Origin: Cryptomeria japonica
Lineage: Eukaryota > Streptophyta > Pinopsida > Cupressales > Cupressaceae
Reading direction: 5' to 3'
Assembly: GCF_030272615.1 (NCBI RefSeq)
Contig: NC_081412.1
Coordinates: 22,102,432-22,166,431, forward strand
Length of the DNA stretch: 64,000 bases
Positions 1 to 11,100 of this stretch are shown piece after piece. The notes beneath the pieces were generated by a model. The model saw only the letters and a program-made list of their open reading frames with translations. It ran no database searches and was not told the origin of the DNA. Position 1 is the stretch's first letter. Each line of letters starts with the position of its first letter. The translations under genes were made by a program, and so were the position numbers.

Positions 1-3000
1 AAAGATTACATTTTCTGCTCATGGAAGCGATAGTTATTTCCTATTTCTTAGGAAATGTGAGTTTTGAATAATTTAAATTAAATGGCTAAAAAGAGGAAAC
101 AAATCAATTTCACTAAAATCAAATTGCAAGAAGAGAGCATGTAGTTTTCTCCATGGATATCTAAATGGGTACAAAGAGTAGTAGATTTTTTAAATAATCT
201 AAGCCAAGCCAAAACTTTGACAAAACTGATGGAGCCTTCAGAGGAAACCAAAGCTTGCCAAGAAAATTCAATTTTAAAAAAATGCAGAGATGTGAATCTG
301 GGCTTCTGGGTGTATATTTTTTAATCTGTTATATCAATGTCTAAGCAATCCAATAATTTTCAATTAAAATAACTCTACTAATGATTAGCTTATTAGAATA
401 AGTCTGGTCACAATTGTTTCATAGAGATAAAGAAATTGGATTCATCAAATTCAAAATAGCTGGAATCGGATCTAATATTAAATTTCAGTGTACCCAATAA
501 ATTTCATATTCTGAAATGTCATTGAAGACGAAGAAAATGGGGTTGGGAGATTGGGCAAGAAGCTTAAGATTTAAGGACATGACATATACATATAGAAAGA
601 TGAACAGCTGTGAAGTAACACTTGAAGAAAGGCGGCACCAAAATGCCCAGAAACAAATTGAGAAAATCTTGGAATGCAAGTGTGAAATGATGATAAGGGT
701 GTAGAATTTGTTGAAATTTGATATTTCAGTTGATTTATTTAGAGTAAGGTCGATAAAATTTTCATAGTTTAGAGCAGAGACCATCTTGAAATTGAAAACA
801 TACAACAGCTTGAAATATTTTCTAGTTGTATGGCATTATGCGAAATATAGTAATTGTTGAATGTTATAGAACAGGCTTGGCTGCAATTCTTTAAATATAA
901 GCAGCAAAAGTAGTGTGATTGTCTTATAACTTAATTATGATGGCCTAACTTAGGGAACCCATAACAAAAAACAAAAATTGATTATATACCTGCAAGTAGA
1001 ACGAATACAGTTTCCATTAGTTAAACACCCTTTCTATTGATCTCCCTCTCTCTTCCAAAGCTGTCAGTTACCTGTTATGAATTACAATTTAAATGGGGAT
1101 CAATATATAAGATTATACGTAGCAGTGTAGAAAGATTTCCTTGAGCTGGACACTTGTATTTCTAGACTTCCCACATGTTGAGATGTGGCAACACCTTCAT
1201 TCGACAGCTAAAAGAATAGTTAAACCAGTAGTTTTTGTCAATATTAGAAAGATGGTACTAGAAAGCTGCCAAGTAGCATATGCCCAAATATATGAGATGG
1301 CTTTGAGGGTTAATTTACTCGTGGCTTCTCCACACACATTTATCATAGAAGATTCTAGTGAATGGAAATTGGTCCTAGTATGTTTGGCATATAGAACTAT
1401 AATAGCATTATTGGTATATAAAACTGTTTAGGTAAGTATGGATATATGTAATCTCAAATAAATATCTACTTTTTGTCAAATAAATATTGTAAAAAGGTAT
1501 AACAAGTAGAGGAAAAATCAGTAGTAAAGCAGCTTATAACATCATTTCATTAAATAAAGGTTATTATTTTTGACAATAGGGAGGGGCCAGCACTATTGTA
1601 GGCATTCTGTAGAAGGAAAGCATGTAAAATGAAAAACAAAGTAGGTCAGCATCGCCTCAAGCCATGAATGCTTCTTCCCAATGCCATATGCAAATGAAAA
1701 CATGTGATCACATTCTTGCCTATCAAGTCATTTCTCACATTTATAATAGATTTGATGGCTATAATTTAATATCCACGGAAATGCCATACAAATGCAATGG
1801 GTTGTACAATCTACATATAGGAATATACAAATCTTACATCAAGTAGAATAGGTGTATGGTAAGACATTAATTCATTAAATACTTCCACAAACTCAGCTTT
1901 TACTGCACTATAATGTTGGTCATATTAATTGTGTCCTTTAAAGCCTCAATTATGGATTACACACCAGTTAGTTATGACAAACCTAAACATAGTCTTTTTG
2001 GCTCAGTCAATGAATGGTGTGATTCTTCTTTTGAAAGATGAAAGTTAGGCCCAAAATATTAGAGCATTGGATAGGAGTTAAAGTAATTTCGTATATATTA
2101 GTTTTGTTATGAAATTCTATCACCATCCCTTTAGTTTGCTATACAATTCTCCTTGTGAAATACCTTTATTCATTTCTTCATCATCTACCACAACAAAAAA
2201 ATTGAAAATTTCCAGTTGTTTGGCGTTTGTTTAAAATTTTAATTCAACTAATTGAACCTAGAAACACAAGGATAGCAATAAAAAAATGTCAGATAATAAT
2301 AAATAAATTATTTAAACAACCTTCATTACGTGGTGATTTAAAAGGATGACATGTTTTCTATTATGCCAATTCATAATTCATTTGGAGGGGGAAGGAAATA
2401 TATTACCTAGGTTCTAAATATACCTAGTTTACCATAATTCCTTTCACGTGAGTTTATAATTTTTCATCCTTCCCTAACCGAATTTACACTATGACATCAG
2501 CTATAAATTTGCATGCATTGTTTATGGGATTTAGAAAACAACTTTAAGAAATTTAATCATGATTACAGATGAAGGAGATTATTTTTTATTGGTGTTACAA
2601 TAAGGACAAATTTCCTAGAAGATGCCACTTTAAAGATATTTAAATATATAATTTTTTTATTATATAATATTAAAATTATAATTATTAAATTAAAATTATA
2701 TATATAATAAAAACAATAAATTAGGGTGCTATCCCCACAGCTGATAGCACTTACCATTAAAATAATAATAATAATAAATATTAATAAATGTAATATATTG
2801 TTTATAATTATACATTTTTATTTATAGAAAAAGATAATAACATTGAAATGAAATATAATGATTTTTTAAAATATTTAAAAGGTGTTAATAAATGAGTAAA
2901 TCAATTAAAGATAAATAATTGTAATAGTGAAAATTATAAACTTATGTGCTTTTATCTTAAGTTTTGGTCAAATTTTAATTATGATATTTTTTTAGACAAA

Positions 3001-3889
3001 TTTAAAGTTGATATAACATTCACGAGTTGAAGCACATACATCCATGATACTTCAAGGGCCTTCAAGATTCACTTTTTCCAAATGAAATATACTTTTTGCT
3101 GATTTTTTTAATTTAAATAATCTCACATGGAAGATTTCAAAAAATATGAGGTTGGGAGTGAAGTTTTTAAATATATATTATATTTGGAATCATCCCTTAC
3201 ACACCTTGAGAATTGGTATATAATTATTATGATTGGAAGTCCCTTTCACATTAGGTTTACATGTATATATTTTATTAGATTTGTCTATATTAAATATTGT
3301 GAATGTTATTTTTTAATTTTTTTGAAAGATTAAGAATTAAATTATTTAAATTTGTGTCATAAATAGTGTTTAGTTGTGGATAACTTAAGACATAATTTTG
3401 TAACCATGCATAAGTCTAGATAAGGATAAACAATGTATAAGTTATAGAACAATGTATTTTGAGACACGTGCAACTTATAGTTGGGGTTAAACCAAGTTTG
3501 GTTTAAAGATTAATTATGTTAATTCTTATTTACAATTGGTCTAATTTTGGAAAATAAATTAATATGATTAAATATGGAAAAGTAGTTTTTTTTGGTCTAA
3601 TTTGGTATTTATACAAATAACATTTTTTCTTATAATAAAACTAGATAATGATCCATAAAATGTTTTAAAAAAATATACAATCGAACTTCTTTTTTTTGAA
3701 GTTAAACATAACTTTAACTTCCCATACATATTACACAACTCATCATATCTAATCACCTTTAATAAACTTAATATGAAATACAAATGTTACTTATTTATAA
3801 TTGGTATAAAAATGTGTTTACCAAATGAACTTCCTCCACATGCTATTGTTAAAATAAAATAAAATATCGTATATACGTATCTCTAACTC
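1..3889. other. AT-rich intergenic DNA, no gene recognised
   Basis: I find no coding region with a recognisable domain here. The open frames are short, on both strands, and have no family motifs. The interval is AT-rich, with a strongly A/T stretch around 2640-2720 and a short TAA/ATA microsatellite near 2757-2790. It lies downstream of the 3' end of the minus-strand transporter gene, separated from it by a CT-rich tract. Confidence 0.6.
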
Positions 3890-3894
3890 TTTAT

Positions 3895-4545
3895 TCCTTT
3901 AGCATAGTGCCACATCTCTCTCCCCTTTCCCTCTCTCTCTCTCTCTCACTCTATCTCTCCCTATATACTTATCTATCTCATTATCTCTCCCTATATTTCT
4001 TATATTTGTAATAAATTTATTGTAATTGCTAATCTTAAACTAATATTCATTAACAACAATATTTATATAATCTAGCAACACTCATTTTAAACAATTAAAA
4101 TTAAATCTTTTCAACTAAAACAATATTTTAATTAAAATTTTATAATATTCATTTTCAAATATTAAAAAGGAATTTCAATATATTAAATTAAAATTTGATA
4201 ACACTAACTTCACTCCTCTCCCTTCTTCTCCCTCTCTACCTATCTCTCTCTAGCTCTCCCCCTCTCTCTATGTCCTTCTATCCCTTTCTCTCTACCCTTT
4301 TATCATATTACCACATATAACTCCATTTCCCCCTCCCTCTCCCTCTCCCTCTATCTATCTCTTCCACTCCCTATATACTCATCTCTCTCTTTCTTTCTCT
4401 CTATCTCTATACTTTTATCTCTCTACTTCTTTCTCCTTATCTCTCTCTCTTTCTATTTTTATCTTTTCCTCTACCTTTCTCTATCTCTCCATGTATTTCT
4501 CTCCCTCTCCCTCTCCCTCTATCTTTATTTCTATTTTTATTTACT
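3895..4545. repeat. Pyrimidine (CT-rich) degenerate microsatellite tract
   Basis: Two blocks (about 3900-4000 and 4205-4545) consist almost entirely of C and T on the plus strand, built from variants of CTCTCTAT, TCTCCC and CCCTCT, with an AT-rich interruption near 4000-4200. The same kind of tract recurs at 29.2-30.3 kb and 55.6-56.1 kb. No coding potential is inferred. Confidence 0.85.
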
Positions 4546-4674
4546 CTAAACTAATCATACTAATGAAAGAAACTTGACGCTTTGCGCCCTTGTCTTCTTT
4601 TGTTACCATTATCCAACAATTGTTATTACTGAATCATAAACCAGTGATGCATCAATCTAAATTTAGATTTAGAT

Positions 4675-5145
4675 TTATAGAATATCACTATCATCTGCTT
4701 CAACTTTCCCTGCAATAGGTGCAATCTTAGTGTAACTATAGAACTTGGCAACCACCAGAAAAATGAAGAAATTAACAATGTTGATCCCTGCCAAAACCCA
4801 GTAAAATAAATCCAGACGACTCTCGTTTAAATTGTTTCTGAGCCATCCCTTTTCCTCTCCACCGGTAGTTCTCCCAATGATATCAACAATTGCAGTGCTC
4901 AACCAGTTTCCAATACCAATTTCGCTTAGAAAAAGAGCGCTGCTTAAACTTCTGGTCCCATCTGTGGCCTCGTCATAGAAAAACTCTAATTGGCCGACAT
5001 AAGTAAAAACTTCAGCAGTGCCCATCAGAAAAAAATGCGGCACAAGCCAGAAAACAGACATGGGCAGTGTTTTTTTGGGCAACTGAAGGGCCCCAATATC
5101 TTCTGCCTTGTGTAGCCGCCTTTTTTCTATAGTTGCTGCACTTAT
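4675..5145 (-). CDS. NPF transporter exon 5 (C-terminal)
   Basis: Acceptor TTACACAG precedes ATA AGT. It encodes VFWLVPHFFLMGTAEVFTYVGQ, the usual C-terminal helix block, a cytosolic loop, the last helix (FFIFLVVAKFYSYTK) and an acidic tail ending before TAA at 4675-4677. Confidence 0.9.
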   Translation of the reverse strand: MSAATIEKRRLHKAEDIGALQLPKKTLPMSVFWLVPHFFLMGTAEVFTYVGQLEFFYDEATDGTRSLSSALFLSEIGIGNWLSTAIVDIIGRTTGGEEKGWLRNNLNESRLDLFYWVLAGINIVNFFIFLVVAKFYSYTKIAPIAGKVEADDSDIL

Positions 5146-8100
5146 CTGTGTAACAATGAAAAACGTTTTCATGAGATTCGGACCATCTTAGAATTAAAAT
5201 TAGACACAAAATACAAATTCAATTTAACATACAATAAACTTTTATTTATTTAAAATCTACTACATCATGATTCATCTTAATATATCTTAATATAGAAGTT
5301 ACATTTTGATCTACATAAAGAATGACAGTATTTTTTAGAGGCAGTTATTTGTATGTTTGGAGAATGAGACATCTTACTCTCTAAAGAGAAAGGTTGTTGG
5401 TGTTTAATTGTTGCACTAAAAGGTTCATGTAAAGAACTTATGTGAGCAGTTTAATAACTACATTCTAAATGTCGCAGAATTAACTTATGTGAGCAGTTTA
5501 ATAACTACATTCTAAATGTCGCAGAATTATTGGAAGTGTGAAGGATGAGAACAGAAAAGTGTGATCAAGTGTTAAGGAAAGGGGTGCCTAAGTCATGATT
5601 AGGCGCCATACCACTGATCTGTGAGAGAGGTGATTGAAGACGAAATGTTATGAGATGATCTCGTTCACATTGAAAATGTGGCTTACATATGACAAAAGTT
5701 TACGTATGAAATAGACAATGTTACAAAAAAATGCAACATGAAATGAGACCCGACAAGTTAATGGTAGCCAACACCATCAACATGGTTGAAAAATTACAAG
5801 TTCAATAGAAGTTTTCATACCATGGCAAATATGGAAACAAAGAGGCCGATGGCTATTCTTTGTAGTGAGGTGATCCCGCGTTCGATTCCAGTAACCTTCC
5901 TGAGCATGGGCACAATGATCCTGTCGTAGAATGGGAGAAGACAAATGACGTTGAGAGTGGCAAACAGAGGCAGAGAAGCTGGAGGGATTTCAAATTTGGG
6001 AGAGAGAGTGCGATCTAGTGTTCTTCCCTGCGCCACAAAGTAAGTGGCGAGCTGTGCGAAGGAGATTGAGAGTGCAATTGTGGATACCCACACTGGAAGA
6101 ACTCGAACTAGTGACTTCAGTTCTTCCACTTGTGTAACGGTGCACAGTTTCCATCGGCTGCTTTCTCCTATGCTCTTGTAATCCCTTGGAACCAGTGCTG
6201 CTTTGTCAAAGAAACTGCAAAATACCCAATTACGTTAGAGTTGCAATACATGTTGTTATCAATATCCATATGAGAGAAAGTCAAAATCCAACTGAGATAC
6301 TCTTAAATTTGATTTGTTTAGGTGCATGGTCCATTTTGGATTTGGAAATGGAAAAAGATTATAAATTATAGTCTATGGGTGATCTATTTTTGGGTCTATA
6401 CATGGTTTATAGCATATGGAACTATTTTGTATTTCACAAGGATGCATTTAATTGTGTTGCAAATGAGGTGTACATATCCTGCCTCTACAGGATTTAAACT
6501 TGTGACCTCGCTTTCAAGAGTACAATTCTCTACCATTAGATCAATTTAAGAGAACAAAACCTTGTCCAACTATTTCGAATCTCCCTTGTTTTCTCAATAA
6601 GACCCACCTATTGACAATAAAAGAGGGGTAAAAATTTATTGAAAACAGAAAAAGAGAAACAACAAAAGAGAGCAAACAACCCAATAAGGAACAACTACAT
6701 CATAGACTTATCATGACTAACAAGCTGATCAAGCACCCGAGACAACTCAGGAGAGAGTTGTCCCCTATCCTCAATAGACCAGCCCTCGCTAAAATCAACA
6801 ACCCACTTGGCCAAACAGTCAACCACAACATTCCATTCCTTGGGAATATGCATGAAAGTGACTGACACACAAAACTCACAGAGCGAGAGAATCTGACGGA
6901 TAATCATCTGAAGCTGCCAACTAACACCATCCTAGCTCTGTTGGTTCAATAAAGTCACCACAACCTGGGAATGAGACTCAAACACAATGTGCCCCCACCC
7001 AATAGAACAACAACGCCCTAAAGCAACCAAAATGGCCAAAGCCTCCATGTAATTGTTCGTATGAAAACCCTTATAGATAGAAAAAAGAAGTTGAACTTGC
7101 CCCAAACTGTCTTGAGCCACACCACCAATACCCGCATGTCTAGGGTTGCCTCTTGAAGACCCATCCGTATTGACCATGAGGATACCAGGAGGAGGAGGGC
7201 TCTAGTTACCTACTCTAGAGATCTTCTACAGAGGGTGATGACATCTATTTCTGAAGAGTTGTCTAGTCTTCTGCACACCATAATCCTGAATCTATCCCCC
7301 TAAAGAGGAAGATCAAAACGGTAACAAATATCAATCTCCCTAGAAGAAGAGCCTCCAGACAAATCACATTTAGCCATAACAGTCTGTCGAAGAGAATGGA
7401 TAATTTTCCACCATACATGCTAAATAGCTAACCTAGCATCCTAAAAAATCTAATGATTTTTCTTGAGCCAAATGTGCCAAATAATAAAAGGAGGCCCTAA
7501 ATACCAACAAACTTAAAGAAAAGGGATTTGAACAGGAGCCTGACCCCAACGCTCGTAGAATTCAGCAAGGGAAGAAACATGCCAACAAGGGCTCTTCCAA
7601 CAGTCCCGCCAGGAGTGCCAAATCCACCTAGAAAACAAGCAATGAAAGAAAAGATGGGAGACCGTCTCCTCACTATCACAACACATAACACATATAGAAG
7701 GCCCACGGAAACCTCTGTTGCACAAATTGTCCCAAGTAAGACACCTGTTCTGGACCATCAACCACAGGAAAAAGTTACATTTGGGCTAGGAAAAATTATT
7801 CCACACATGCTTCCACTAGGGAACCTCCTCCCCACCATAGATTTGACGAACCAACTGCCTATAACTGGATAATCATCGCCCCAAGCTAAAATATCCGGAC
7901 CGGATAAGGAATCACAATCACGTGAGCACAAAATATTAACCAACTCTCGTCAAGCATCCTCAGAACTGCCAGGTGGCCACCCATCATGACCCTTCCATCT
8001 ATAACCAAAGGCCGACCCAAAATGTTAAATAGTCTTGCAATGCCCAACCATAGTCCAACCACTAGCCACAAAGATATCATAAAGAGGTTGAAGATGAGAA

Positions 8101-11100
8101 TACACAAAAAGAATGGGGTGATATCCATCCCAAGAGTCCAACCAAAAAAGAGCCTCAGAGCCTTTATTACAAATCTAAAAGAGCCCCTTCTTAATAAGTT
8201 GAGCCCCAGTTTTTCAAAGTATGCTAGATCACAGAACCCCTACCCTCCATCTGGCAACGAGGAACATCCTAGCTATGAATGGGACCCAAATACCTACAAG
8301 TAAGGATACGAGCCCACACCTGATGCTAATTGGTATGCCACCGCCAGTATAACTTAGCAGCCAGAACCTGGCTGTGCAAAACAACAGAGCGAAGGCCAAG
8401 GGCACCCTCATTCTTGGGCTGGCAAATAGAATCCCACTTCACCAAACTCCACTTCAAAGACTGTAAATTACCTCCCTAGAGGAATTAACGAGATAAAGCA
8501 TCAAATTCCTTGAGGAAATACATCGGAGCAGCTTGCACAAAACCCCGATAAACAGGAAGAGCCTGAATCACATATTGAAGAAGAGTAACATGAGCCGCAA
8601 TAGAAAGCCAATGATGAGTCCAATGATTGACCTTCCGATGCAACTTATCCAAAAGAGTCTGCCAAAAGGGTCTAGGCCGACGACCAACCACCATAGGAAT
8701 CCCCAAATAAATAAAAGGGAGAGATCCAATTTGAAACCTTAGGATAGTAGCAATTTTTCTCTGAATAGGAACTGGGGTATTGAAAAAGAAGATAGAAGAC
8801 TTGTGGTCATTCACCCGCTATCCCGACGTAGATAGACAAACATCCAGCGAATTCCTAATAGACTCTACCTCTTGAATACGGGCCACTCCAATAAGAGAAG
8901 TGTGATCCACAAATTGCAGGTGTGAAAGCTTGGGAAGACCAGCACCCCAATCCCACCCTCGAATCAAACCTTGAGAAACTTGAGCCTTTATAAAACGGCC
9001 AAGGCCCTCAACCATAATGATAAATAGGTATGAAGAAAAAGGGTTACCTTGCCGCAATCCTCTAGAAGCTCCAAATAACTGTGATGGCTCACCATTGATA
9101 AGAACTAAAAAAGACGTAGAGGTAACACAACTCATAACCCAAGTGCCCACTCTAAGTTGAAACTAAAGGCTAGAAGAACCTTGCGCTAGAAGCTCCATTT
9201 CACCCTATCATAAGCTTTGGCCATATCAAGTTTGATAAACATAGCTCTCTCCTTAGACACATACATGGAATACAGGACTTCAAAGGTAGTAACAACCCCA
9301 TCCAAAATTTGTCGCCCAGCCACAAAACCTCCTTGTTCATCTGAAATTAAAGATAGAAGCTAGATTTTAAGCCTTTTTGCAATCAATTTGGTGATGATCT
9401 TATAAACAACATTGCATAAAGCAATAGGCCGAAAAAAATTGAGCTGAGTAGCACCATCCTTTTTGGGGATAAGAACTAGGAAAGTAGAATTCATAGCCCA
9501 GAGCATTTGCTTACTACCATGGGACTCTTGAACAACTGCCAACATATCCAACTTAATGATCTCCCAAAATTTCTCAAAAGATTCAATAGGAAAGCCATCA
9601 GGTCCAGGAGCTTTGCCTTTATCCATCCCAAAAGCAACTTCCTCGAATTTTGATAAAGACTCCTGGCAGGTAAGAGACTCATTCATCACATCAGTAACCA
9701 CAGAAGGAATACAAGCGAGAATACGATTTTCCTCCACAAGAGCATGGGGCATATCATCAGAGAAAAGGGAAGAATAATACCGAGAGGCTTCACAAGACAT
9801 CGCCTGAAGAGAGGTAAGTTGAATGCCCTCATAATTAAGTAAGTAGGGAAAAAATAGCACTCCTCTGCCGACGAGCCTGAACAGAACTGTGAAAAAAGGC
9901 AGTATTACGATCACCTTCTAAAAGGCAGTCAACCCTAGCAATCTGTTTCCAAAAGATCTCCTCCTGAAGCTCCCACTCCTCCAAGTCCTTCAAAGCCCGA
10001 GACTCCACATTATCCAACTCAATAGTGAAACCAAGGTCTTGGATTTGCCAAGTAATAACATCAAGGCGCTCTTGAGCTTCTCTCTTCCTACGAGAAATGT
10101 CCGATGAACTTCTCTTATGAGACTACTGAAACAAACTCAAAGTCGGAGAGGGACCCCTACTCTTAGCAAATTTAGCAACCTGTCTAGCCAAATCCGCCAA
10201 AACAACATCATCCTATAGCATATCAGAAGCAACTGGAGACTGCTCAATCTGACTAGAAGAAATAGCCTGAGGCACTTGAGGGCACTTAGAAACAACACCA
10301 GTAACCTCCATAGGGACATTCCTTACCATACCTCCAGAAGAGAGGTCAGCAGGAATACCCTTCTCTAAAGCCAGAAACTCAAATCGATTAAAATCCTCCT
10401 TATTTTGCCTATCCTTAAGAGATCTCTACTGCCCTTGTCCTTTGGTGCGAGGTTTAACTAACTCAAAGCCATCCCCACTAGAGCCCCCCATCTACACAAG
10501 AGCCTTACCCTTGTCTCCCTTATCCTCTGCCACATGCAAGGGATTAGAGGAAGTATTGCCTACAACAAGTTGACTAACCCGAGGACACTGACGCTGAAGA
10601 TGTCCATATTCATGACAAACTCTACATCTGGATGGAAGAGACTCATAATCGATTTGCTAAACCCAAGACGAAGATCCTAAACAAATCTCCAACGAATCCA
10701 GCAAAGGATTATTCAAATCCACTTCAACGCAAATACGAGCAAATGAGATTACCTTTTTCTCCAATGTTTGTTGAGAAATGACAATCGGCTTCCCTAGTAA
10801 CTCAACAATCCACGTAAAATATCCTCTCTCCAAAACTCTAGAGACAACCTCGGAAGACGAACCCAAACCGGAACACAGGAGGGAAGATCATCAGCTGAAT
10901 TAAAACCCATATGCCATGGTTTAATAAATAAGCCAGCTCGATTGTAGAAATAGGGTCCTCCTTCAAAAACCCGATTCCTATCAGCCATGCTGGAGAAAAC
11001 AACCATGAAGTAGCTATTGGCTGCCAACATAATCTCCATATCGCCTTCAACTTGCCATGAATGTCTAATCCAAGTTTCCAAATTAGACAGAGAAATGCGG

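Noticed and set aside
1141-1431. 96-codon plus frame near the window start
   Set aside because: It has no motif or family resemblance and lies in AT-rich DNA where such lengths occur by chance.
7528-8303. Plus-strand frames opposite LINE1
   Set aside because: Antisense shadows of the decayed LINE1 ORF2, without motifs.
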